This document shows positions 44,679-54,300 of a stretch of DNA of 64,000 nt, piece after piece. The notes under the pieces were generated by a model, which did not search any database, was not told the DNA's origin, and was given only the letters and a program-made list of their open reading frames with translations. The DNA comes from UBA6522 sp965237785. Its GTDB lineage: Bacteria > Pseudomonadota > Gammaproteobacteria > Steroidobacterales > Rariloculaceae. Every line of letters starts with the position of its first letter. The stretch's first letter is position 1. The stretch is from contig OZ250159.1 in NCBI GenBank assembly GCA_965237785.1, positions 434,001 to 498,000 on the forward strand, read 5' to 3'. Made by a program: the position numbers and the translations under genes.

Positions 44679-46898
44679 ATGAGCGGTTCACATCAACTCG
44701 CGACGGCGCAACGGCGAATGAGTCGTCCGTGCCTGCCTGCCGCCGCCGCCCTGGCGACCGCGTTGTCGTTTGCGATCGCCACGCCTCTCAGCGCCCAACA
44801 GGCCACTGTCTCGGCGTCAGGTGGCGCCAAGGTGCTGGCGGTAGCGCGCACCGACGCACCCCCGGCGATCGACGGCGTGCTGGACGATGCCGTTTGGGCG
44901 AACGCGCCGTCCATGGACGACATGCACCAATATGCCCCAATCGACCAAGCCGATCCATCCGAGCGCACCGAAGTCTATATCCTCTACGACAGCGACAACC
45001 TCTATGTCGGCGCGCGGATGTGGGATAGCGATCCCGAGCAGATCACCGCCCGGCAAATGGTTCAGGGCGGTACGCTGCGGTGGGACGATTCGATCGGGAT
45101 TTATCTCGATCCCTTCAACAACAATCGCAGCGGATACAGCTTTCAGGTCAATCCCAACAGCAGCCGCGAGGACGGCATGTTCGAAACGCCCACGCGCCTG
45201 AACCGGGATTGGAATGGCGTGTGGTTCGCGGAGGCTGCCATCGATGAACATGGCTGGACGGCCGAGATCGCCATTCCATTCAAGACCTTGAACTTCAATC
45301 CGGACAACCCGGATTGGGGATTTACGGTAGAGCGCACCATCGCTCGCCGCCAGGAAGAAATTGCCTGGGTATCGTTCAACCGCCAGGTCAATCCCGGCAC
45401 CACGGGAACGATTACCGGCCTGACCGGGCTCCGGCAGGGCAGGGGACTCGATGTAGTGCCCTCTTTGGTGACATCCGGTGTCAAAAACTTCGCCACGAGC
45501 GTGAGCGATTCGTCCACGGAGCCGGCGCTGGACATTTTCTACAACCTCACCCCGTCTCTGAGCGGTGTGCTGACCTTGAATACCGATTTTTCCGCCACCG
45601 AAGTGGACGATCGGCAGATCAATCTGACCCGCTTTTCGCAGTTCTTTCCGGAGAAGCGGGACTTCTTTCTGCAAGACGTGGACATTTTCGCCTTCGGCGG
45701 CTTGCGGCGGAACGGCATCCCGTTCTTTTCGCGCCGGATCGGCTTGAGCCTACGAGGTCAGCCAGTGGACCTGGGCGTGGGCGCAAAGCTGACCGGGCGT
45801 ATCGGCCGGTGGAATGTCGGCGTATTGGATATCCAGCAGGATGAATTCCAGGGAGTCGACAGTACCAATCTGTTTGTCGGTCGCGTTGCGGCCAACGTCC
45901 TGGAGGAGTCCAGCGTCGGCATGATCGTTACCAACGGCGACCCCCGAGCCAATCTCGATAACTCCCTGTTGGGCGTGGACTTCCGGTATCGCAATACGCG
46001 TCTTCCGGGTGGCCGGACCCTGGAAGGAGAAGCCTGGTACCAACAGTCCGACACCGAAGGCGTCACGGGCGATGAGAGCGCCTGGGGTGTCCGGTTGTCG
46101 ACGCCGAACAACACGGGCCTGCGCGGCGAAGTGGGCCTGGAGCATTTCGATGAGGATTTCAACCCTGCTTTGGGGTTCGTAAACCGCCACGGGATCGAGC
46201 GCACCGAGGTCGGAGTCGGTTACACGAGCAGACCCGTCCATCCGTGGATCAGGGCTGTATCCCATGGTGTTTTTTATGAGGGCTACGAAAAAATTTCCGG
46301 CGGGCTGGAGAGCGAACGCCTGTTCGCCGAGTTGATCGAGCTGGAGACCAATTCCGGCGATGACTTCAGCATCAATCTGAATTATCGGCGTGAGGTGCTG
46401 TTCGAAGAATTCGAAGTGGTGGACGGTAACGTTATTCCAGCAGGCGAATATGAATACGGTGGATTTAGTTTCGAGGTTTCGGGAGCCTCGGAACGGGTCT
46501 TCGCGCCGGGATTCGAGTATTTTCGTGGGAAATTTTTTAACGGCGACCGGGTGGAAATGTCCGCGGAACTGGACTGGCGTCCGAATCGGCGGCTGTCGAT
46601 GGGCTTCGAGTACGAATACAACGACATCGAATTGCCGGGCGGCCAATTCATCACGCGGTTGATCGCCGTCAACGCCGATGTGGCCTTCAACGTCCGCTGG
46701 TCATGGCTCAACCTGATGCAGTATGACAACGAGTCGGAATCTCTCGGTATCAATAGCCGCCTGCGGTGGAATCCCCGCGCCGGGCAGGATCTGTTCATTG
46801 TCGTCAATCACGGCTATTCAGCCGAGGGCGTGTTCTCCGGGCTGAGTTCCGAGCAGTCCCAGATCGCCGTGAAATATACTCATACGTTTCGTTTTTAA
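44679..46898 (+). CDS. DUF5916 protein with N-terminal CBM9-like domain
   Basis: A 739-residue protein; ATG 44679 or 44718 is a plausible start. The signal peptide ends TPLSAQ. Residues about 50-230 (APPAIDGVLDDAVWANAP, WDDSIGIYLDPFNNN, WTAEIAIPFKTLNF) form a CBM9-like domain. The rest (FSQFFPEKRDFFLQ, DFSATEVDDRQ, then many alternating strands to HTFRF with a terminal Phe) is DUF5916, probably an outer-membrane beta-barrel. Such proteins are common in polymer-degrading marine bacteria and may bind or transport glycans. It stands alone, divergent from the dehydrogenase group, and looks intact. Confidence 0.88.
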   Translation: MSGSHQLATAQRRMSRPCLPAAAALATALSFAIATPLSAQQATVSASGGAKVLAVARTDAPPAIDGVLDDAVWANAPSMDDMHQYAPIDQADPSERTEVYILYDSDNLYVGARMWDSDPEQITARQMVQGGTLRWDDSIGIYLDPFNNNRSGYSFQVNPNSSREDGMFETPTRLNRDWNGVWFAEAAIDEHGWTAEIAIPFKTLNFNPDNPDWGFTVERTIARRQEEIAWVSFNRQVNPGTTGTITGLTGLRQGRGLDVVPSLVTSGVKNFATSVSDSSTEPALDIFYNLTPSLSGVLTLNTDFSATEVDDRQINLTRFSQFFPEKRDFFLQDVDIFAFGGLRRNGIPFFSRRIGLSLRGQPVDLGVGAKLTGRIGRWNVGVLDIQQDEFQGVDSTNLFVGRVAANVLEESSVGMIVTNGDPRANLDNSLLGVDFRYRNTRLPGGRTLEGEAWYQQSDTEGVTGDESAWGVRLSTPNNTGLRGEVGLEHFDEDFNPALGFVNRHGIERTEVGVGYTSRPVHPWIRAVSHGVFYEGYEKISGGLESERLFAELIELETNSGDDFSINLNYRREVLFEEFEVVDGNVIPAGEYEYGGFSFEVSGASERVFAPGFEYFRGKFFNGDRVEMSAELDWRPNRRLSMGFEYEYNDIELPGGQFITRLIAVNADVAFNVRWSWLNLMQYDNESESLGINSRLRWNPRAGQDLFIVVNHGYSAEGVFSGLSSEQSQIAVKYTHTFRF

Positions 46899-46948
46899 GC
46901 CTCGCGGCGTCAAGCCGCATTCAGACAACGCGAGAAGGTGCCATCAGT

Positions 46949-47071
46949 ATGAATCGATGTACGGCGCTGGTCGTGGTCGTGCGTACCGGTCGAGATGGTC
47001 GCACGCGGTTGATTTCCGCCCGTCCGGCGTCCCGTAAGGAAAGGCTGGCTTATCATGAACGAATACGATAG
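46949..47071 (+). pseudogene. BrnT toxin C-terminal remnant
   Basis: The frame from ATG 46949 reads ALVVVVRTGRDGRTRLISAR, then PASRKERLAYHERIR and stop. This equals the last third of BrnT (compare VRLISARPATRKEKKAY in the intact copy at 26 kb). The N-terminal two thirds are gone, so no active toxin is made. The stop overlaps the following antitoxin remnant by 17 nt, preserving the original brnTA overlap. Confidence 0.65.
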
Positions 47072-47175
47072 ACCTCTTACACCCGCGGAGATCGCGGCCA
47101 CGAAGGACGAGCGCATCGGCTTCAGCGATATACCCGAATTAGATGAGGCATTCTGGCGGCAGGCGAAACTTGTCG
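47055..47175 (+). pseudogene. BrnA-type antitoxin N-terminal remnant
   Basis: ATG 47055 begins MNEYDRPLTPAEIAATKDER, then IGFSDIPELDEAFWRQAKLV, typical of the N-terminus of a BrnA subtype carrying the DIPELDEAFW motif. After about codon 40 the sequence becomes the antisense of an MBL-fold pseudogene. The DNA-binding domain is lost. It differs in sequence from the intact brnA at 25.7 kb, so this was a different brnTA lineage. Confidence 0.6.
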
Positions 47176-47825
47176 AACCTGCCGTACTTGGGCGCAAGCG
47201 AAAACAAGTCCGGTTCCAGGGTCCGCGGCGCTGCAGTAAACAGAACTTCATCGTAGTAAACGCGGTTCATCCCGTGGGTAACGATTATGGACCCGCGGGC
47301 GGCGTATGTGCGAACCCCACCCAAGTGATCGAAATGATGATGTGTGTTGACGAGGTATCGAATTGGCTTATTGGAAGTCAGCCGATCGACTTCCGCAATC
47401 ACCGCCAGCGAACGAGCCTCGTTTACCGGCGCTTCGATTACCGTGACAAAATCGCCGAACTCGACAGCTACGCTGTTGTGCGACCCTCCGCCCAGAAACT
47501 ACACTCCGTCTGCTATCTCGCGAGACTCTACCCGAACTGGCGGAACCTTCGCCTGTCGCACAACTTCGGGAACCGGTAACGCAGCAACCGCAACATTCGG
47601 TCTAACGTCGTTCACCGTAAGCAGCATAATATTGTGGGCCGCAGTGACTCGGGCATCTCCGAAATGTTGGTCCATGTCGATTGGAAATCCGATTTCCCCA
47701 AAATCCTTGTAACCACCACGGTAAAAAACTTCATATAGCATGTCCCCCAGAACCGGGCGAAAGCCGCCGTTGCTCGCCCTGGATAGGAAAACCGGGACCG
47801 CCGCCGAGGGGTCGCCAGTTAAGTC
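47165..47825 (-). pseudogene. MBL-fold metallohydrolase pseudogene
   Basis: The frame starting near 47825 reads RPVLGDMLYEVFYRGGYKDF and VTAAHNIMLLTVNDVRPNVA, up to EIADGV, then TAG at 47499-47501. It continues in the same frame with FLGGGSHNSVAVEFGDFVTV and YLVNTHHHFDHLGGV, the HxHxDH metal site of metallo-beta-lactamase folds, to about 47170. The TAG replaces an expected Trp in GVWFLGGGSHNS. Both ends are cut: the 5' end by the integrase fragment and the 3' end by the BrnA remnant. So there are two breakpoints and one nonsense mutation in 660 bp. Confidence 0.65.
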
Positions 47826-47828
47826 CAG

Positions 47829-48626
47829 TTGCGAATGAGCAAGCACATCCTGCCCGGCTTGGGCGACCTGCTGGTTTCGGAAGTGGAGCGCAAGCACATC
47901 CTGAAGTTCCAGTACGGGCTGAGGGAGATGCCGACCGTCGCGAACCGCACGGTCGACATGCTGGTGAAGATGTTCAACCTGGCCGAACTGTGGGAGATGC
48001 GTCCTGCGGGACGAAACCCCTGCAAGTCGGTGCGCCGCTACAAGGTGCAACGGCACAAGGAGCGGTTCCTGACGTCGGAGGAACTGGCGCGGCTCGGGCG
48101 TGTACTGGACGTCGCCCCGGCGAAGCGGCTGGCGTCGCGGCATTCGGCGGCGGCGATCCGGCTCCTGATCCTGACCGGGTGCCGGAGAAACGAGATCATG
48201 GGACTGGCCTGGGACGATCTCGACTTCGAGGCGGGCGAGATGCGATTGAGGGACAGCAAGACCGGGGCGCGGATCGTGCCGCTGCCGCCCGCGGCCGCGG
48301 AGGTACTGGCGGACCTCCCGAACGTCGCGGGCAACCCGTGGGTGTTTCCCGGCAGGAAGAAGGGAACCCATCAGGTGAACATCAACGATTCCTGGGATCG
48401 CATTCGCCGGCGCGCCGGTCTCGATGGCGTGCGGCTGCACGATCTGCGCCACACCTTCGCGTCGAGGGCACTCGCGCTCGGGGAGGGCTTGGCGATGATT
48501 GGCGAACTGCTCGGTCATACGCAGGTCAACACCACGGCCCGCTACGCGCACCTGGCCCGGGAATCCATCCAGGCCTCCACCGCGAAGGTCGCCGACAGCA
48601 TTGGCGCGGACATCCTTGCGGAGTAG
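47829..48626 (+). pseudogene. N-terminally truncated tyrosine recombinase
   Basis: A 265-codon frame colinear with residues from about 130 of the full-length integrase that follows. It begins inside the SAM-like core-binding domain (HILPGLGDLLVSEVERKHIL) and keeps the whole catalytic domain: Arg in LTGCRRNEIM, Lys in DSKTGARIV, HDLRHTFASRA and LGHTQVNTTARYAHL with Tyr. The arm-binding and DUF4102-like N-terminus is missing, so autonomous integration is doubtful. Its stop lies 4 bp before the next start. Tandem duplication followed by truncation is the simplest history. Confidence 0.7.
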
Positions 48627-48630
48627 TGGC

Positions 48631-49830
48631 ATGGCGAAGCTCGACCGGCAAACGATTTCCAGGCGGACCGTCGAGTCGCTCCCGGTGGGCGGCCGCGAAG
48701 CGGTGTACTGGGACACGGAGCTTTCGGGCTTCGGGGTCCGGGTGTACCCGTCGGGATCGAAGGTCTTCCTGGTGCAGACGCGCGCGGGGGGCAAGTCGCG
48801 GCGGATGACCGTCGGACGGCACGGCCTGATCTCGGCGGAGCGGGCGCGGCGCAAGGCGGCAAAGCTCATCGCGGATATCAAGGCCGGAAACGAGCCCGAT
48901 GCGGTCAACGGCGCCTCCCGGCGCGACGCCGGCCCCACGGTGGCCGAGGTGGCGGAGCGGTACATGACGGAGCACGTTGCGGTGCGCTGCAAGCCCGCCA
49001 CAATGCGGCATTGCCGGCACATTCTGGACCGCCATCTGCTACCGGCGCTGGGCAACCTGCGCCTCGGGGAACTCGGGCGCGAGCGCGTCGCGGCCCTGCA
49101 ATACGCTCTCCACGAGACGCCGGCGATGGCGAACAAGGCGGTGGACATGCTTTCTCGCCTGTTCCACATGGCCGAGCTCTGGGGCGTCGCGCCGGAGGGC
49201 GGCAATCCCTGCCGTTTCGTACGCAAGTACAAGGAACGCCCGCGCGAACGATTTCTGTCGGACGGAGAGTTCCAACGCCTCGGACGCGTACTGTGCGAGG
49301 TTCAATCCGAAGGCAAGGTCTATCCGAGCGCGGTGGCGGCGTTCCGTCTGCTGATGCTCACCGGTTGCCGGAGAAACGAGATCCTGACGCTGCGCTGGGA
49401 GGATGTGGACCTCGGGGCCGGAGAGCTTCGATTGCGCGACGCCAAGACGGGTGCGCGATCCGTCGCCCTATCGCCTTCGGCGCGGAGCGTGCTGGAAGGT
49501 CTGCCGCGCCAACAGGACAATCCCTGGGTAATGCCCGGCGCGAAGCCGGGCCAACACTACAGCAATCTCAACAACGCCTGGGCGGTCGTGCGGTCCCGCG
49601 CCGGCCTGGACGATGTGCGCATTCACGATCTGAGGCACAGCTTCGCGTCTCGTGCGTTGGCTCTGGGCGAGAGCCTGCCGATGATCGGCAAGCTGCTCGG
49701 CCACCGGAAGGTGCAGACCACGGCGCGCTACGCGCACCTGGCGCGGGATTCCGTGAAGGTGGCCGCCGCGCGCGTCGCCGAAAGCCTGCGGGCGGATCTG
49801 GCGGGCGAGCCTGCCGCGACGGGACCGTGA
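48631..49830 (+). CDS. Tyrosine recombinase/integrase (prophage/island type)
   Basis: A 399-residue enzyme starting at ATG 48631. An N-terminal DUF4102-like domain (YWDTELSGFGVRVYPSGSKV, SRRMTVGRHGLISAERARRK), a SAM-like core-binding domain (AERYMTEHVAVRCKPATMRH) and a complete catalytic domain are present: Arg (LTGCRRNEIL), Lys (AKTGARSV), HDLRHSFASRA and Tyr in TTARYAHL. Integrases of this class insert islands, usually into tRNA genes. The only att-like sequence found, the tRNA-Pro fragment at 8.6 kb, lies 40 kb away, so a link is possible but unproven. Confidence 0.88.
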   Translation: MAKLDRQTISRRTVESLPVGGREAVYWDTELSGFGVRVYPSGSKVFLVQTRAGGKSRRMTVGRHGLISAERARRKAAKLIADIKAGNEPDAVNGASRRDAGPTVAEVAERYMTEHVAVRCKPATMRHCRHILDRHLLPALGNLRLGELGRERVAALQYALHETPAMANKAVDMLSRLFHMAELWGVAPEGGNPCRFVRKYKERPRERFLSDGEFQRLGRVLCEVQSEGKVYPSAVAAFRLLMLTGCRRNEILTLRWEDVDLGAGELRLRDAKTGARSVALSPSARSVLEGLPRQQDNPWVMPGAKPGQHYSNLNNAWAVVRSRAGLDDVRIHDLRHSFASRALALGESLPMIGKLLGHRKVQTTARYAHLARDSVKVAAARVAESLRADLAGEPAATGP

Positions 49831-50091
49831 CGCGGCCCGCCCCGGAAACTCGTTCAGCATACTGACAGGCCAATGATAATGAAGTGACAGCCGCCGGAAG
49901 GAGTCGATCCCGGTTTGCCTAACTCTTGTCATCTAGAAAAACTCAGGAGCACACGCCATACACGGCTCGGCGAGCTCGGGTCCCTCGGCCACCGGCGCGC
50001 CGCGTGTCGTGTTGTAGGCGAAGCGCGTGCGATGTACGCTGCAAGAACCGCCACGAATGAACTTGAGGTCGGATCCTTGCCGTTCCCCGCC

Positions 50092-50724
50092 ATGAGGCGC
50101 CCTGACGCCGTTTCCCACTTGTTTCGGGCACTTCTCTTCTGTCTTCTGGCCTGTCTTGTTCCCATCGGGGCCACCGCCCAATCATTGGACACCCTGTTTG
50201 GTGTCTACCCGGGACAGATGAACGATAGCGGCGTGACGCTGTACGGTGTCGTCGGTCGGATACCCGATTCCCCGACGGCGATGGGCACCGTGCTGGCCGT
50301 GCAGATCACGGCAGCCGACCCGCAGGCGACGACGGCCGCGCGCGAACAGGCTGGCGATGCACCGTGCGCGAACTGCACCGCAGCCCACTACTTCCTCCTG
50401 AGCGAGCGTTCCCGGACGCGCCCGAACGTCTTCATTCACGCACCCGGACCCGTGACGTATCTCGTCGCGAACGACAAGGAGTACATGCTTACGAGTATTC
50501 GTCTGGCGTGGACGGACGACCGTCCACGCCTCGAGCGAGCCACGCTGATGCGCACCGGTTTCCTCCCCCCTCTCTTCAAGCAGAAGATCAGGATTCACTT
50601 CGACGCCCCGCTGGAACCCGGTACCCGCACCGAGGAAATCGCCGGCATGGCCTTGGCGGACATGATGGAATCCGAACGAATCGCTCAAGCAGCCTACCAA
50701 AACGCCCTGAACGCCCATCGGTGA
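50092..50724 (+). CDS. Secreted protein of unknown function
   Basis: A 210-residue protein from ATG 50092. An extended hydrophobic signal (FRALLFCLLACLVPIGATAQ) is followed by LDTLFGVYPGQMNDSGVTLY. A CANC pair lies in DAPCANCTAAHYFLL, and FIHAPGPVTYLVANDKEYML suggests a beta-rich domain. I do not recognise a family. Upstream in-frame codons back to 49915 lack signal-like or conserved sequence, so the later start is preferred. It converges with the repeat-protein genes on its right. The 49831-50091 gap holds no other supported gene. Confidence 0.55.
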   Translation: MRRPDAVSHLFRALLFCLLACLVPIGATAQSLDTLFGVYPGQMNDSGVTLYGVVGRIPDSPTAMGTVLAVQITAADPQATTAAREQAGDAPCANCTAAHYFLLSERSRTRPNVFIHAPGPVTYLVANDKEYMLTSIRLAWTDDRPRLERATLMRTGFLPPLFKQKIRIHFDAPLEPGTRTEEIAGMALADMMESERIAQAAYQNALNAHR

Positions 50725-50756
50725 CCGTCAGCCGCTCGCCTGACAACGTCGCGAGC

Positions 50757-51330
50757 TCAAGGGTTTTGGTCCGACGCCGGCCGATACACGAACTCGTCCT
50801 CCGAGAGAACCAGCTTGCGCAGGCGCGCGTTGGTGAACTCCTGATTCGTTGTTGCGGTTTGGAGAACGTCCCTGAACGCCGGCAGCTCGGTGAACCGCGC
50901 GGTGAACGGCTCGAACGTGGTCGCGCTCGCCTCGACCACGGGACCGAAGGTACTGGTGCCCGTTTTGTGCCTCAGCTTGAACGCGTATTCGGTACTCGAG
51001 GCGAGGTTCGGGACCTCGTACTGGTTGCCATTGGGCTCGCTCGGCCTGCTCAGGGGAATTTCCGTCCAGGCACCGAACGATCCGCCGCTCGCCGCGACTT
51101 GGTACTCGATGTCCGAACGGTCGGGGCGACCCCGGAATACCCAGGACAGCACCACGCTGTTGTGCGTCGGGTCGGCGGCGGCACGGTTGGGAGCGGGTGC
51201 CGCCTCGTCTTCCTCGATCGCGACCGTGCTGGAGAGAATGTCCACGACCGCGGTCGTGGTACCCGAAAGCGTCACGCGTCGGTCGCCGGTGTAGGTGTCG
51301 TCCGAAATCCGCGTCGCGAAGTACCGGCAC
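50757..51330 (-). pseudogene. Fragment of a Calx-beta/fibronectin-type repeat protein
   Basis: From about 51330 the minus strand reads SDDTYTGDRRVTLSG, then ILSSTVAIEEDEAAP, SFGAWTEIPLSRPSEPNGNQ and NLASSTEYAFKLRHKTG, ending TEFVYRPASDQNP-like. The same phrases occur in the gene at 54.6-57.3 kb (YTGDRSVTLSG, GSFGAWTEIPQSRP, NLASSTEYAFKLRYKR). It therefore represents the inner part of a second copy, lacking its start and everything before the Calx-beta end. The longest start-to-stop frame is 50757-51275. It lies 50 bp from the stop of the next autotransporter half. Confidence 0.6.
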
Positions 51331-51380
51331 GGCGAGCCCCGGCACCCCTGAATTGGATGTGTACGGGGCTCGACGGCAAC

Positions 51381-54300
51381 CTACCAGCGCACCGAGCCCT
51401 GAAGCCGGAACGCGTCCTCGGCCATGCCGCGCGTGCCCGTGCGCCGGCCGAGCTCGAGCCCCGCCTCGAGGTTCGCGCCCGAAGTGAGTTTCAGGCCCAT
51501 CCGGTACGCCTGTTGCCCGGCCGAGGATTCGGTGGCGAAGAACGGGACCCAGAGCGCGCGGCCCTTGCGTCCCTCGAGACCGTAGCCGAGCTGGGCGTGG
51601 AACCGCTGTGCCGTATCCATCGCCGCGCCCCGCGGGGCAAGCCCCGAGGCATCGGCCCGCGACCACAGCCCCTGTACGCCGCTCTGCGTCGCGCCCCAGC
51701 TCGAACCCACGTCCATCGCCCAGCCTCGTCCGTCCGGGTTGGGCTGCCACCTGAGGGCGGTACTGAACCCCCATTCCTCGTACTCCGCATCCTCGTGCGC
51801 GAGCAACCCCCGCACGTTGAGCTCGACCGACAGCCGCCCGGCCGACCAGGCCAGTCCGCCGCCGATCTCGATACCCGCGCCCGTCTCCGCGTCGCCGCCG
51901 TCGTACCTCACGCCCGCCTCGAGCGTCGGGCGCAACACCGCGCCGTTCGGGAGCGGCATGGATCCGGAACCTTCCAGCATCAGCCGCACGCGGCTCGACG
52001 CGCCCTCGGCGCCCATCAGACCCGTCGCGGCCTCGGACACTGTGTTCGTGAACAACGCGTCGGACACCACCGCCAGCTTCAACCCGCCCGCGCGGCGGGA
52101 AAATACGCCCCGCCCGCCGAACGCCGCCATGGTGGATTCGAGGCCCGTCTCGATCGCGTCGTCGGCGCGCTTGCTTTGAAGACTCAGATCGCCCACGCCG
52201 TAACCGACCGCGCCCCACAGGCTCAACCGCTCGTTGAGCGTGAAGTTCGCGTACGGGTTGATGCTCGTCAGGCGGCTCGTCACATCGCCGCCCGCGGCGG
52301 TGGCATGGCTGTAACCGCCTTCGCCGAAGCTGTGGGACACCGCCACGCCCGCCAGCCACCGGCCCCACTGGGCGTCGGCGCCGACGGTGGCCGTGGCCAC
52401 GGCTCCGTCGATCGAAAGCTCCCCGTCGGCACCGCTGAACCGGATCTCCGCCGCCCGGCCCCAGGCCGTCCAGCTTGAAAGTCCGTTCCGCGTCTCCGTC
52501 CCGTCCGCAAGCGTTCGCGAGTAATCAAACGAACTGCCTATGAGCAGCGCCCGCCAGTCGTCGCGTCCCCTCGACAGCAGGTCCGCGAACGGCCGCGCCG
52601 CGGACAACAGTCCTGCGGACGACAGTCCCGCCGGCAGCACGCCCGCGGACGACAGTCCGGCGGACACCAGATTCTCGAGTCCCGCGCGTGCCGCGGACGG
52701 CAGTCCTGCAGACGGCACGCCTGTGCTCGGCGGCGCCGCGGGCGACAGTCCTGCGGACGGCAGTCCCGCGTCGTTCGATCCTGAAGGCGACGCGCCTGAA
52801 GACGAAAAACCCGTGGGCGCCGGTCCGCCCATCCGCGGCGTCCCGCCCGCGGACTCGCCCCCTGCAAGCCCAATGCCGCCGCCTGCAAGCCCGCTGCCTA
52901 CAAGGCCAGTGCCGCCCGGCGCGGTCCCCCAACGCATGGATTCCGCTTTGAGGCGGTCCATGCGCTCCCAGGCCGACTCGTCCTCAAGACGCCTGTCCGG
53001 CGCGGCCCGGTCCCCGGTCTCCTTCGCATCGGCGCCCCGGGCGGCGTTGCGGAAGTCGTCGAACAGTTGGTCCACGCGCCGTCCGCCCACCGTGAAGTGG
53101 TTGTCCGCCGAGCGCCGCGGCCCGCCGGCGAGCCGTTCGCGGATCGCATCGACCGTCTGAACCGATGCCGTTCGCCCGAACCGCGCCAGCCACGCCTTCG
53201 GCATCGGGTCGGAATTCACGATCGTGCCCGTCGCCTCGGCGTCGGCCAGGTACGCGTTGCCGCCCGCGGCGTTCGAGAGCCTCAGCGTCAGGGTCTGCTC
53301 GCCCTCGTCGTGGCCGTCGTCGAGCACCGCCACCGACACCGTCTTCGACGTCTCGCCCACGAGGAACGTCAGCGTGCCGGAGTCCGGCTCGTAGTCCTCG
53401 TCCGCCGTCGCCGTCCCGTCCGCGGTCGCGTAGCCCACGCTCACCGTCTCCGGCGACGCCCGTGCGAGCGTCACCGCGAAGTCGAGCGTCGCGTTTTCCT
53501 CGGCCTCGTCCACGCGCGCATCGGCCACCGAGAGTCCCCGCGGCCCGAGGATCGTCTCCGACACTTCGTTCGCGAGCACCTCGCCGTCCGCGGTGCACAC
53601 CGCGCCGGTGTCGGTGCAGAGCGAGAACGGCCCGATGGAGACCGTCACGTCCTCCTCCGACCCCGGCGCGACCCTGACCTCCCACCGGTCGTTGTGCGGC
53701 GGGTTGAGGCGCCGCACCTCCGGCGTGAGCCGCGTCTGCCCGCCCCGGCGTATGTTCAGGGTGCTGCCGCGCAGCGTCGTGTAGCTGTAGTCCGCATGCG
53801 GCTCCTTCGTGAACTCGACCGTGAACACGATCTCGCCCGTCCCGGCGTGCTCGTCGGGAAAGCCCACCAGCCGGACCCGCAACGGCGCCGCCTCCTGCAC
53901 CGCCTCCGGCACCGTCTCCGCGCTCGGCTCCCCGGCGCCCGGCGCCGCGGTCGGCTCCGTGGCGTCATGGCGCAGATCCGCCGCGATCCCCGACGCCAGC
54001 GACACGATGTCCACTCCGTTCGACGCCATGGCATTCGCCGCGATCGCGACCTCGCTGAAGTAAAGCGTCCTTGCAAGCGCCACCCACGCGAACACGAGCG
54101 TGTCGCTGCCCGAGCCCGATGTGTATCCGACCAGCGCCGTGTGTCCCTTGACCGTGAGCTTGATGACGGGAATGAGGTCGGTGATCGTCACCGCGAGCGG
54201 CTCGTTGAACGTGACATGCACCTCGAACGTCTCGTTCGCAATCCATTCCAGGGCGCCGGGGTCGTCCGGCGTGATTGCGATCCCGGTCACATAGGGTGCG

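Noticed and set aside
49933..50060. Minus-strand RGGSCSVHRTRFAYN, resembling the end of a formylglycine-generating enzyme
   Set aside because: Only about 15 residues of weak likeness, with no conserved aromatic after RGGS and no GFR end; not enough to claim a sulfatase-maturing enzyme.
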